DNA of 64,000 nt from Bufo bufo (Eukaryota > Chordata > Amphibia > Anura > Bufonidae), in assembly GCF_905171765.1 (NCBI RefSeq), contig NC_053390.1:514438852-514502851 (forward strand), written 5' to 3'. This document shows, piece after piece, positions 32,540 to 43,385 of this stretch (its first letter is position 1; each line of letters starts with the position of its first letter). Both the position numbers and the translations under genes were made by a program. The notes under the pieces were generated by a model. The model saw nothing but the letters and a program-made list of their open reading frames with translations, did no database searches and was not told the origin of the DNA.

Positions 32540-32545
32540 CACACT

Positions 32546-32876
32546 ATGGAGTCCGCAATGGCCACTCTGCGTAAGCAGGTCTCCGAACTTCAAGAATTTG
32601 GTACTACATATCAGGAGAAATTTTCCCAGCTCCAAGGCGTAGTCCAAAGCCAACAGAGGGAGATTATTGAACTACAGAGGCAACTCCTGGACGTTCGCGG
32701 CTCGCATGCCACTCCCATCAAGATTCAGCGGCGACAGACGCCAGTATCGGGGGTTTCTAAACCAATGCCGCATCTATTTTCAGATGTACCCGGCCCCCTT
32801 CACCACCGAGAAAAAGAAGGTGCTATTCGTGGTCAATCTCCTGACGGATGAAGCATTAGCATGGGCATCACCATAA
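32546..32876 (+). pseudogene. Gypsy-2 gag N-terminal part
   Basis: ATG at 32546, 17 bases after the LTR. MESAMATLRKQVSELQEF opens a predicted coiled coil (residues ~5-50, ending near QRQLLDV). A frameshift at ~32710 moves gag to the frame of the following ORF, where RFSGDRRQYRGFLNQCRIYF and VVNLLTDEALAWA are classic gag capsid blocks, and a TAA at 32874-32876 separates it from the downstream open frame. Confidence 0.85.
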
Positions 32877-34335
32877 GTGGAGACTAACAGTAAGCTCCTG
32901 GACAACCTAAACAACTTTATCACCGCCATGAGCCAAGTCTTCGATGACCCCAACCGCTGTGCGACAGCCGAGGCGCGACTACATGGTCTGCGGCAAGGGA
33001 GACGCTCCGTCGCCGAATACACCGCCGAGTTTCGCCGTTGGATCACGGACACCACCTGGAACCCAGCGGCACAGAGAAGCCAATTCCGGCGAGGCCTGTC
33101 CGAATTAATAAAGGACGAACTCGCCAGAGTTGAGGCCCCGGACGATCTGGATGACTTCATTCAGTTATGCATCCGGATAGATCAAAGACTCTCCGAGAGG
33201 AAGAAAGAAAGACTCTGGTCCTCGGACCACAGACCCACTTACTCCTTCTCTTCCACCGCCCAGCGCGACCCCCAGTCAGTAACTGAACCTATGCAGGTCG
33301 ACGCTCTACGTAGGTCTCTATCCACAGCTGAGAAGGAGAGAAGGCTGGCCGAAAACCTCTGCCTCTACTGTGGGGAGCCGGGTCATTTTGCCATCAAATG
33401 TCCTCATAAGATCCGAAAGACTATTGCCGTCACGGAGCTAAAGGAGCAACCACAGACTCCAACCCCGCCAGCAGCCCCGGAAAATAACAACACGGCGGCT
33501 CATGGATCCCACTTCATCGTCCCCATCCTCATCGACATTGAGGGGCGACAACTCCCCTGTTCAGCGATGTTAGACTCCGGGGCGGGAGGCAACTTCATGG
33601 ACCTAACCTTCGCCCGCGAAAAGAACATTCCACTGACAATCAAGGCAGCCCCCGTTGACCTGGAAACCGTCAACGGATCCCCACTCTCCTCGGGGCCGGC
33701 CACTCACGAGACCACCGAACTACAACTCCTCATAGAACCTGATCACCGTGAAAAGATCCACTTCTCTCTGATCGCCTCCCCGAAGTTCCCAGTGATCTTG
33801 GGCATCCCATGGTTGGCCACCCACAACCCCTCGGTGGACTGGGAAACCCGCTGCATACGATTCCCATCCGAGTTCTGCACGCTAAATTGCTCCCACAAAC
33901 CCGTCCTTCCACCCGAAGACACCACCATCTCAAAACTATCCGTCAAGGATCTGCTACCCCCTCAATACCGTGAGTTCCAGGATGTCTGCGACAAGAAAAA
34001 CGCAGACAAGCTGCCACCACACCGACCCTATGACTGCCCTATAGAACTGTTGCCCGGGGCCGAAATACCCTTTGGCAGTATCTACTCCCTCTCAGAGCCT
34101 GAACTCAAGGCTCTGAAAGAGTACCTGGACGAGGACCTGAGGAAGGGGTTCATCCGGCCCTCCACCTCCCCCGCGGGAGCCCCCTTTTTCTTCGTAGAGA
34201 AAAAAGACTCCTCCCTGCGTCCCTGCATAGACTACAGAAAGCTTAATGACATAACCGTAAAAAACCGGTACCCGCTCCCACTGATTTCCGAACTCCTTGA
34301 GAGACTCCGGGAAGCGAAGATCTTCACCTTCGAGG
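32877..34335 (+). pseudogene. Gypsy-2 gag C-terminus, zinc knuckle, protease, RT start
   Basis: One open frame. Capsid end with EYTAEFRRWITDTTW and RSQFRRGLSE; CCHC knuckle CLYCGEPGHFAIKC near residue 162; protease AMLDSGAGGNFMDL near residue 231 and ILGIPWLATHNPSVDW near residue 309; Gypsy linker RPYDCPIELLPGAEIPFG; RT start FFFVEKKDSSLRPCIDYR. The frame leaves the RT register at ~34330, where a short deletion removes the beginning of motif A with its catalytic Asp. It is otherwise well preserved, in keeping with recent insertion. Confidence 0.9.
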
Positions 34336-34337
34336 GG

Positions 34338-36709
34338 CCTACAACCTCGTCCGAATCCGCCCTGGGGACGAATGGAAGACCGCCTTCCGGACACGTTATG
34401 GTCATTTCGAGTACCTGGTCATACCTTTCGGACTCTGCAATGCTCCCGCCACCTTCCAGCACTTCATTAACGACGTCCTCAGGGACATGCTGGATCTGTT
34501 TGTAGTCGTTTACCTGGACGACATCTTGATCTTCTCTGAAGACCTCGAGCAGCACCGCGAACACGTCCGCAGGGTACTGCAGAGAGTCAGACAGAACTCT
34601 CTCTATATCAAGCTAGAGAAATGCGAGTTTGAGCGAACAACCACTCAGTTCCTCGGATACATCATCTCCCGAGAGGGCCTAAGTATGGACCCGGGGAAGG
34701 TCCAAGCTGTGATGAACTGGCCCATTCCGAAAAACGAGAAGGAGATACAAAGATTCATTGGCTTTGCCAACTTCTATCGGAAGTTTATCCGGAACTTCTC
34801 CAAGGTCATATCACCAATCACCCAACTCACCAAGAAGGCAGTCCCCTTCTCCTGGACACCCGAGGCCCAGGAGGCCTTCACCAAGTTGAAACTCCTCTTC
34901 ACTTCTGCCCCAATCCTAATCCACCCGAACCCCGAGCTCCCATTTACAGTCGAAGTGGATGCATCAGACTCTGCGGTGGGGGCAGTTTTGTCACAACGGA
35001 CAGGGGAGAGGATGCTATTACACCCGTGCGCATATTTCTCCCGCCAGATGTCCCCCTCCGAGAAGAACTATGACATCGGGAACAAAGAACTGCTGGCAAT
35101 CAAGGATGCCTTCTCCGAGTGGAGACACCTGCTGGAGGGAGCCACCAACCCCATAATCGTACTAACTGACCACAAGAACCTCGAGTTCATCCGCAGCGCT
35201 AAGAGACTCTCAGCCAGACAGGCCAGATGGAGCCTATTCTTTTCCCGCTTCAACTATCTCATCACCTATCGCCCTGGATCAAAAAACGGCAAGGCTGACG
35301 CCCTCTCCAGAATGTTTTCCGAGCCCTCACAGAGTAACAAGGGCCAAAATAACATCTTACCCGAGAGAAGGGTCGTAGGGGCCACCTACTCTAAAGAACT
35401 CCTGGGCACAATCAAAGAAGGATACGAAAATGACCCCTTCCTCGCCCACCCCACAAGGAATATCAGCCTTACGTTTAAGAACGGTCATTGGTTTAATCAG
35501 GACCTACAACTATATGTACCAGAAATCGCACGGCTCGAAGTGCTCAAATTCAACCATGACTCCAAGCTGGCCGGCCATTTTGGCATAAGAAAGACCCAGG
35601 AGCTTCTCTCCCGCTCCTTCTGGTGGCCAACATACAAGGAGGACATCAAGAGGTACATCTCCTCGTGCACGGTCTGTGCCCGCAATAAGACTCTTCGTTC
35701 CTCCCCTGTGGGTCTGTTACAACCCCTCCCTATTCCCTCCCGCCCCTGGGGCTCGATCTCCATGGACTTTGTGGTAGACCTTCCTCCTTCAAAAGGGATG
35801 AACACTATCCTGGTCGTGGTCGACCGTCTCACCAAGATGGCCCATTTCATCCCCTACAAAGGCATACCCACCGCCAAACAGATGGCCGATCTAATTCTCA
35901 GAGAGGTCTTCAGGCTGCATGGGATCCCGGACGACGTGGTCTCCGACCGAGGCGTACAATTTGCCTCAAAGTTCTGGAAGAACTTCTGCCTGGCGCTCGG
36001 GGTTAAAGTGAACCTATCCTCCGCTTTCCACCCTCAGTCAAACGGGCAGACTGAGAGAACTAATCAGACCCTAGAGCAGTACCTACGCTGTTTCAGCTCC
36101 CACCTGCAGGATGACTGGCTTGACCATCTCCCCACGGCCGAGTTCGCCTACAACAATGCTGAGCATAGCTCAACCAAGCACAGCCCTTTCTTTGCTAACA
36201 CAGGCTCGCACCCGGTGTTCATTCCCCACCTGCCCGTCGCCTCCACCCTCCCAGCAGTGGCCGAACGCCTAACAACCCTACAGGAGGCACAAAAGAACAT
36301 TATAGACAACCTCCAGCTCGCCCAGAGGCGTTTTAAACAGGGAGCAGACAGACGTCGCAAACCCACCCCGGGCTTCCATGTGGGAGACAAGGTGTGGCTG
36401 TCCACCAGGAACCTCAGATTGAAGGTCCCCTCCAAAAAGTTTGCCCAAAGATACATGGGTCCGTTTCGGGTCACCGAACAAATCAACGAGGTCACGTTCC
36501 GGCTCGACCTTCCGGACTCCATTAGGGTGCACCCTGTCTTCCATTGCTCACTCCTCAAGCCATACGTGGAGAACACCTTCACAGGCCGCCACTCGCCCCC
36601 TCCACCACCCGTGAGGGTACAGGGTGAAGAAGAATACGTTGTCGCAAAGATCCTCGACTCCAGGATTCACCGGGGAAGACTACAATACCTAATTGGGTGG
36701 GAGGGTTAA
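34338..36709 (+). pseudogene. Gypsy-2 pol: RT, RNase H, integrase, truncated chromodomain
   Basis: Continuous from 34338 in one frame (first ATG 34487). RT: catalytic YLDD at residues 9-12 from that ATG region, FLGYIISREGL, RFIGFANFYRKFI. RNase H: VEVDASDSAVGAVLSQ, NKELLAIKDAFSEWR, LTDHKNLEF, GSKNGKADALSR. Integrase: HHCC (HDSKLAGHFGI, CTVCARNK), DDE core in ISMDFVVDLP, VSDRGVQF and NGQTERTNQ, then DKVWLSTRNLRLK and MGPFRVTEQ. The chromodomain (EEYVVAKILDSRIHRG, LQYLIGWEG) is cut by TAA at 36707-36709, with recognisable sequence after it. Besides the motif A deletion upstream this is close to complete. Confidence 0.92.
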
Positions 36710-36827
36710 CCTCCCGAGGATAACTCCTGGGAGCCAGAAGAAAATGTCCACGCCCCCAGACTGGTAAAAGAGTTCCACCAACGGCACCCCGGTAAGCCTG
36801 CCCCTGCGGTGCCCGGAGGTCACCTTG

Positions 36828-36840
36828 GAAGGGGGGGAGT
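36828..36840 (+). promoter_or_regulatory. polypurine tract of Gypsy-2
   Basis: GGAAGGGGGGGAG immediately before the 3' LTR, the primer site for plus-strand DNA synthesis. Confidence 0.8.
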
Positions 36841-36842
36841 AC

Positions 36843-37457
36843 TGTCAGGATTCGAACCCGTGACCAGCCACATCCCAGGCGGTAGCCCTGCTTACTAGGC
36901 TACCGTCCTCTCTGGACATTACTCCCTGAAACCTATTATGTAACCTCAGTCTTGCCAAGCCTTGCTCATCACCCTTGATTCCCCACACCTGGTACTTCCC
37001 TATATAAGTCCAGCCCCTTGCACTCTAGCTTGCTGATTATTGAGCTCCTGAGCCTTGATCAAGCTTCTCCTCATCTGCTGCTCTTGCTACAACTGGAAGT
37101 CCACTGCTGACCAGGAATTGCCTACCGACTACTCTTCTGCTTGTCCCTCCCTACTGAACTGCTACCACCGTTGCCATCCGGATTGTCTGACTACGCTTAC
37201 TGCCGCCTGCCCTGACCCACCGCCTGCCTACCGACTACTCTTCTGCTTGTCCCTACCTACTGAACTGCTACCACCGTTGCCATCCGGATTGTCTGACTAC
37301 GCTTACTGCCGCCTGCCCTGACCCACCGCCTGCCTACCGACTACGCCTCTGCCAGACTTCCTGCACCTACTACCTGCCTGCGGTCCTTGCCACTGGGCTC
37401 CACTCCTACCTCCAGCCAGCGGTCCTTTGACTCAGGTGAGCCTGTAGGACTGTTACA
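36843..37457 (+). repeat. 3' LTR of Gypsy-2 with an internal 106-bp tandem duplication
   Basis: 615 bp versus 509 in the 5' LTR. The extra length is a second copy of a segment starting at CTCTTCTGCTTGTCCCT and ending at CTGCCTACCGACTA. Otherwise about three substitutions separate the two LTRs. Confidence 0.92.
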
Positions 37458-37462
37458 ATACA

Positions 37463-38761
37463 ACTGTGATATCAGCCCTCTTTTTCCTCCCCCTGTCGGG
37501 AGAACAAGCTTATGAACCACCTCCATTTGAGCTATCTCACATCCTTTCCGCAGTGTGAACTCAAGGGCATGCCTCATTTGGAGATATTTATAGAACCACC
37601 CCCTAGGAATATTAAATTCCTGCTGCAGGTTTTGAAATGACTTACATATCTTGTCCTCAATTAATTGGCCAATTCTCGTCACTCCATAAGTTTCCCAGTT
37701 CCTAAGTCCTGGTATGGCAAAAAATTCGGGCAACAGATGATTCTTTCCAATAGGGGAAAGTTCACTGATTCCACCTACACCTCTTAGCTGCTTCACCTTT
37801 GCCCAAACTTTTTTCATAAGTTCAATAGGAGGGAGTTTTTCCCTCCCAGCATGCATTTCTGAGCCTTCCAGAATGCCCAAGAGGTCCCGACTGCCCAACC
37901 AATGCTGCAATATCTGCCCTGTCATATACGGAGCTTGTAAATCAATCCATCCCTTGAAATGCTGACATTGGGAAGCCAGAAAGTAAATCCATGCATTAGG
38001 GACAGCCAGGCCCCCTTCCGACTTAGGATATTGCAATGTCTCCAGTTTAATCCTAGCCTGCCCATATTTCCAAATAAGATCCCTAAATATAGAATGAATT
38101 TTCTTGAATCTATCCAGGGGGATCCATACGGGAGCATTATTCAGTACATAAAGCAACTGGGGCATCATAACCATTTTTAAAAGGTTAACTCTACCTACCA
38201 CCGAAAGAAAGAGTCTACACCATGATCTCACTTTAAGCCTGAAAGTAGCCAGCAATGGGGACAGATTAAGGTCTTCAAAATCTGATAGTCTCGGTGTTAT
38301 ATATAGTCCCAGATATTTAAATTTATCCACCCAAGGCACCAGGCTATCTACTTGTCTGCCTGACAGGGCCTGCCCATCTATTGGCATCAAAGAGGATTTT
38401 TGCCAATTTATCTGAAGTCCAGAGAAGCCACCAAATCTGTAAATCAATGCCATGGCCGCATCCAGGGACGCACCAGTATCGCCCATAAAAAGCAGAGTGT
38501 CATCAGCGTACATAGCTACTTTATTGTGCAGCCCACCGTATCTAAACCCCTCTATATTTGTTGATAAACGGATATGCGCCGCAAGCGGCTCTATTGCGAG
38601 AGCAAACAATAAGGGCGACAATGGGCATCCCCGCCTGGTGCCCCTGGCAAGAGCAAAACAATCTGACAACCCTCCATTAGCTCTAATTCTCGCCTTAGGA
38701 CTAGAGTATAGGACCTTTACCCACTGAATGAACCGCGCTCCAAAACCCATAGTTTTCAAGA
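37463..38761 (-). pseudogene. L1 ORF2 RT palm/thumb and post-RT region
   Basis: Second part of ORF2 in a shifted frame. RT motifs include GTRRGCPLSPLLFALAIEPL, the catalytic MYADDTLLF, LQINWQKSSLMP, KFKYLGLYIT and GRVNLLKM. The post-RT domain follows (GGLAVPNAWIYFLASQ, WIDLQAPYM), up to the Gypsy-2 insertion. Target-primed reverse transcription would be its role. The frame is separated from the N-terminal half by a one-base expansion of a G-run (C7 on the plus strand at 38762-38768). Confidence 0.92.
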
Positions 38762-40596
38762 CCCCCCCACAAGTAGCTCCACTCCACACTATCAAACGCC
38801 TTGGCGGCGTCAAGAGCAAGCAAGGCCCTATCTCCACCATTATCCGCCGGGATATTTAAACTGGCATACAGCCTACTGAGATTAATAGCCGTCGATTTCC
38901 CAGGCATAAAACCCGTCTGATCCGGGTGTACTATAGTCAGAATTACTTTGGACAGCCTGTTCGCCAACACCTTCGCCAGGAGCTTAACATCAGCCGTGAG
39001 GAGCGAAATTGGTCTGTAGGAGTCCGGTATTTTAGGATCCTTCCCAGGTTTAGGTATGACCACAATTATAGCTTCCTGCATCGAATGTGGTAACGAACCT
39101 GCCTCCAACGAGTGCTCAAGCACCTTAAGTAATTCAGGAAGTAATATCCCTTGCAGCTTTTTATACACCTCTACTGGGAGGCCATCAGCTCCAGGCGCCT
39201 TACCATTCGCCATACCCCCAAGCGCAGCCTCCAGTTCCTCCAGTGAAATCGGCTCTTCCAGCCTTACTCTATCCTCCTCTGACAGCCTCGATAACTGTGC
39301 CTCCCCTAGGAATTCATTAAGAGCCTCCTCAGAACTAGAGCAGGTGGAAGCATATAGAGATACATAAAAGCTTTTTAGAATATCTAATATTCCTTTCGTG
39401 TCCTGGCTACTATTCCCCCTGTCATCTCTCAGTTCCTGAATACAAGAGGAGCCTCTCTGAGCCTGTGATACCACCGACAACAGATGACCCACCTTCTCAC
39501 CTTCTTCAAAGGATCTCTGACGATAAAAACTTCTCTTTCTCTCTGCGGCCTGCACTAAATGACACCTCAGCTGCTCCTGAGTTACCGCCAGCGCCTCACT
39601 ATTAATCAGGGTGGGGAATCTACCAAACTCTCTCTCCGTCTCAGCCACCAGTACATGCGCCTTAACATCCGCCTCCCTAGACCTAGATTTATGCTTGTTA
39701 ATTTCTTTCATCAAGACTCCCCTCAGGAATGCTTTCATGGCGTCCCAAACACCCGGGGCCGTCCCTGTATTGATAGCAAAAAATTCCTTAATTTCAAGAG
39801 AGATCCCGGACAGATCACCCAACACATTTAGCCAATGTGAGTTACATTTCCACAGCCTCGGTCCCTGTCTGAGCACCCCCAGGCACAAGTCTATCTGCAC
39901 CAAAGAATGGTCAGACAACGACCGAGGATGATAGACAACATCCCTAACCAGTGGCAGCATTATATCATTAACAAGGGCCAAATCAATACGCGATAACGAA
40001 TGATGCGCGGCAGATCTGCACGAGAATTCACGCTTATCAGGGTTACGCAATCTCCATACATCATGCACACCTATTTCCCCCATAATATTTCTGAGAGCCA
40101 CACTCCCCGGTAAACCCCCTGCTCCTTCCACCCGGCATCTATCTAGGGAGTCATTCAGCGTGCAATTAAAGTCCCCAACCAATAGCCACGGCAGCCCAGG
40201 GAAGTCCGCCACAAAGTCCATGATCTCTCTTATCAATGGGGATGCAAATGGTGGGGGCACGTACACAGACACCAGCACCACCTGTATTCCATCCACCTTA
40301 CACACAACACACACATACCTACCATCCGCGTCCACACATTCCTGCATATGTTCATACCTAATGCTACTATGCACAATCATACTAACCCCTCTAGAATGAG
40401 AAGAATGAGTTGAATGTAACGCATATGTCACCCAATTTTTACTCATCCAGTGTAGATTTTCTCCAATCAGATGCGTTTCCTGAAGACAACATATAGCCGG
40501 CTGAAACCGCCCCAAGTATTGAAAAACACACTGTCTCTTTCGTGCATCTGCCATTCCTCTCACATTCCAACTTAAAACTCTAATCACCTGTGACAT
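38762..40596 (-). pseudogene. L1 ORF2 endonuclease and RT N-terminal part
   Basis: The ATG at 40596 opens MSQVIRVLSWNVRGM. The APE-type endonuclease motifs are all present: WNVRG (residue ~10), CLQETHL (~37), GDFNCTLND (~140), the ISRIDL-equivalent SRIDLALV (~205) and SDHSL (~230). Then SLEELEAALGGMANGKAPGADGLPVE and ILVIPKPGKD-type RT blocks, RPISLLTADVKLLAKVLANR, and motif A LALDAAKAFDSVEW (~600-612). It would nick target DNA and begin reverse transcription. It ends in the G-run frameshift described for the next segment. No other break in 1.8 kb. Confidence 0.95.
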
Positions 40597-41031
40597 GATA
40601 GAACTTCAGACCATACTTGGATCTCACACCCCACTCCATCTTCCTCAGCTCATATTTCAAGACCATATCTCTTCCCCTCAACTCACTACCCATCCACCCA
40701 CCCCCCTCCCCCCCCTTTCCCAATCAGATTTCTATAACTGGGGAACATTGTCCCTTTGATATCAACCTCACACATTAAAACAGGGCTATCTGAGAGCAAC
40801 TTACCCCCCAACATAGAATAATCATAACAGATTATAACAACATCCCTCAGGTAGAGAATCCTCCCCACATCTGAGAAACACATTTTCACTCTCAGCAACC
40901 TACTCCCTCCACAGGATCTACCTTGTGGTAGCATTACATAATACACTTCTTAACTGGTGCAACATTTATAGCAACCTTAGAGTGCAAATGCAAATATAAA
41001 GTGAACATAAGAAACTATATCTTAGCCTCCT
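40597..41031. other. L1 ORF1-ORF2 spacer
   Basis: About 435 bp between the stop of ORF1 and the start of ORF2, AT-rich, with a C-rich patch at 40698-40718. Belongs to the L1. No separate feature seen. Confidence 0.7.
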
Positions 41032-42108
41032 TCAAGTGTTCAGGGCCCCACTTCTCAATTGTCGCTCGTGGACGTCTAGCCACTGCGCAGCCTCCTCCGA
41101 ATCTTCAAAAAATCTGGTGGATCCCAATGCCACCACACGCAGTTTAGCAGGAAACAACATAGCATATTGAACTTGTAGACTTCTCAGCCTTTTCTTTATG
41201 TCCATAAATCTGCTTCTCCTCCGCTGCACTTCATTAGAATAATCCGGAAATATGGACACTTTCACCCCATTCAGGACCATCTCCTCATTGTCCCTTGATT
41301 GCCGCAGGATAGTGTCCCGGTCTTTAAAATGCAGGATCTTCGCCAGTATAGGACGAGGAGGTCTGCCTGGCGGAAGCGGCCGCATGGGGACTCTGTGCGC
41401 CCGCTTCACCGCATATAGGGAAGATAGACCTTTCTCATGAAATAGCTGATACAACCATTTCTCCACAAACTCTGTAACGTTATCCCCCTCCGTCTTTTCT
41501 GGCATTCCCACAATCCGCAGGTTGTTCCTTCTGGACCTGTTCTCCAGATCATCTGTTTTGGCATATAAAGCAGCTATGTCCTTAGCAGTTGTTTTTGCCG
41601 CCATTTGCAGAGGCCGAACATCATCCTCTATGGTGGACACCCTCTTCTCCAATTCAGAGGTGCGCTCAGATATCTTGTGTAGGTCGTGCCTAATTAAAGA
41701 CACATCTGACCTCAGGCTACCAACTTGCACAGAGAGCACCTTCAGGGTACTGTTACAGCTGGCCACAGCTGCCATAATATCTTTTAACGTGGGCTCTTCA
41801 TTAGCCGCAGCTTTGGGGCCCACCGCGCTTTTAGCTGGCCGAGCAGGGGTCAATGGCGGCCAATCCACCGCATCCAGGGCCTCCCCATCAAGGGATCCGT
41901 CCTCTTGTTCAGAAGAGATATGCTCGTCTGTCTCCTTTCCCTCTGCCCAGTCGCCCACACCGCTATCGGCGCGGGCAAACTTGCTTAGCTTTGCGGCCGC
42001 ACTCTGGCTCAGTTTGGACTGTAAGGCCGGCCCCTCTTCCTCCTTGGCGCCATGTTGGCTCACCTCTGGCCTGTCAGATCGCGGCCCCTTGCTGGATTTT
42101 CTCGGCAT
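41032..42108 (-). CDS. L1 ORF1 protein (ORF1p), intact
   Basis: 358 codons, minus strand, uninterrupted from ATG (42108) to stop. Layout: a charged, low-complexity N-terminus (residues 1-~105, MPRKSSKGPRSDRPEVSQHG); a heptad-type coiled coil (~108-190, including LKVLSVQVGSLRSDVSLIRH and ISERTSELEKRVSTIEDDV); an RRM-like domain beginning DLENRSRRNNLRIVGMPE; and a C-terminal domain with KRAHRVPMR, RPILAKILHFKDRDTILR and GVKVSIFPDYSNEVQRRR. These are the standard L1 ORF1p blocks. It is a trimeric RNA chaperone that coats L1 RNA. It lies upstream of ORF2 on the same transcript. Although open, the element as a whole is disabled by its ORF2. Confidence 0.93.
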   Translation of the reverse strand: MPRKSSKGPRSDRPEVSQHGAKEEEGPALQSKLSQSAAAKLSKFARADSGVGDWAEGKETDEHISSEQEDGSLDGEALDAVDWPPLTPARPAKSAVGPKAAANEEPTLKDIMAAVASCNSTLKVLSVQVGSLRSDVSLIRHDLHKISERTSELEKRVSTIEDDVRPLQMAAKTTAKDIAALYAKTDDLENRSRRNNLRIVGMPEKTEGDNVTEFVEKWLYQLFHEKGLSSLYAVKRAHRVPMRPLPPGRPPRPILAKILHFKDRDTILRQSRDNEEMVLNGVKVSIFPDYSNEVQRRRSRFMDIKKRLRSLQVQYAMLFPAKLRVVALGSTRFFEDSEEAAQWLDVHERQLRSGALNT

Positions 42109-42284
42109 GTCGGAGCTCTCAGAAGCACCCCCGCACTCTCCGGTCTCCTCTCACCCACCAGGTAAGATAAAATAATCGAGTCAGACGTTGCTACCACACT
42201 AATGATCAGGATGCCGGCAGGAGCTGTGAGCGGTGCGACTTACTCCATGCGCTCTCAGGCCACGCCCCCGCAATTTCTCTTCTT

Positions 42285-43385
42285 AGATGATTAGGTATGG
42301 TGTCAGGCAAAGTGACAGATGACACCAGTAGTATTCTATTTAGCTGAGGTCTCTCTCCTGAACATTTGGCTAATGTCTGTTGGTGTTACCTGGGTAATGC
42401 AGGCTTTATTGAGGTGACCTGACCAGGATCTGATCTAAGGAGATGGATTTCTAAGCTGTAGTCCCTCACCTGCAGCAAAGTCTGGATAGCTATGGTTGCT
42501 GGTCACTCTGCTGACTGTAATGATGTAGCTTTGAAGAAAATATCTGTATTTTTGTCTTTGAAGTATTTCTGAAGTAATTGTCTCACAGATGAGTTCATTA
42601 TTTGTTCCCTAAGGCCCATGGAGCAGGAACAATAGGACCTGCTTCCTCACTCCTCATAGTCCTAACTAACACTCCACTTCTTCTGGTAGGAAGTACAGTA
42701 GGACTAGCCCACACCTACCAAGGGGGAAAAAAGGGGTTGGTTAGCCTGTTAGTCTGTGTAATAGCCAATGCAAGTGAGCATAGGAGCTGCATTTTTTTTC
42801 TGTCCCTTGAAATAGAATTAGGTAACAATGCAGCCCTAAAACAAAAAAGTGTGTACCCCTGGTCTAGATCAAGACATAGTCAACCTTCTTTTAAAATACT
42901 TATGCAGACAAATTAATTGTAATGATTGGAACATAAGTTTTACAACATTAGTCACACTAATATTGTCATCTTACTCTTTTTGTAGAGGAAAGGTGATGCC
43001 TCCCTCCTTATAACTTGGATTGGTCAATGGAAAGTGACAGGAGGCAGGGCAGAGACACTAGTGGGACAAGGACTCTGTTAGGGGGCAAACAGGAGAAAAT
43101 AGGTGCCAGGGCTCTTTAGGGTTCATGAGAATGCTGGCAAAATGGAAAGTGGCAGGGGCAGGATGCTAGGCAATGGGAAAGATACAACCTGAGAGGAGCT
43201 CTGTGATGGAGAAAGGAAGCATAACATAAAAAATTGTGCTGATGCCTGTACAGTGCACAGCCATTCACCAAGACCATTGATTCTAGCTCATGCAGGCTAT
43301 AAGTTCTCCTACTGCCACAACACACCTGGCTAAACTCTCTGCCTCTTCCTCACACCTAGCAGCTATGTACATCATCTATGTAGTC
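42285..43385. other. no gene recognised
   Basis: Downstream flank of the L1 target site. Open frames up to 104 codons (42602-42916) have no recognised domain. It may include genuine single-copy DNA. Confidence 0.45.

Larger units (their letters stand above)
32015..37462 (+). mobile_element. Gypsy-2: young chromodomain Ty3/Gypsy retrotransposon
   Basis: TSD ATACA (32015-32019, 37458-37462), 5' LTR 32020-32528, gag-pol, polypurine tract (GGAAGGGGGGGAG, 36828-36840), 3' LTR 36843-37457. Apart from a 106-bp duplication in the 3' LTR, the LTRs differ at only about three sites, so insertion is recent. It lies inside the ORF2 of the minus-strand L1. Coding breaks: a frameshift in gag (~32710), a stop at 32874-32876, a small deletion in RT motif A (~34330) and a stop in the chromodomain (36707-36709). 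Confidence 0.95.
31131..42284 (-). mobile_element. full-length L1-type LINE, minus strand, interrupted by Gypsy-2
   Basis: A 14-bp target duplication CAATTTCTCTTCTT lies at 31132-31145 and 42271-42284 (the preceding G also matches). The element 31146-42270 has, on the minus strand, a short 5' region (42270-42109, starting CGGGGGCGTGGCC), ORF1, a ~435-bp spacer, ORF2 with endonuclease and RT, a ~287-bp 3' region and an A-rich tail (31144-31154) with AATAAA upstream. Without the 5.44-kb Gypsy-2 insert it is ~5.7 kb, full length for L1. ORF2 has a homopolymer frameshift and a stop, so it is inactive. Confidence 0.9.

Noticed and set aside
41522..42175. A 217-codon plus-strand frame
   Set aside because: Antisense shadow of the L1 ORF1 gene.
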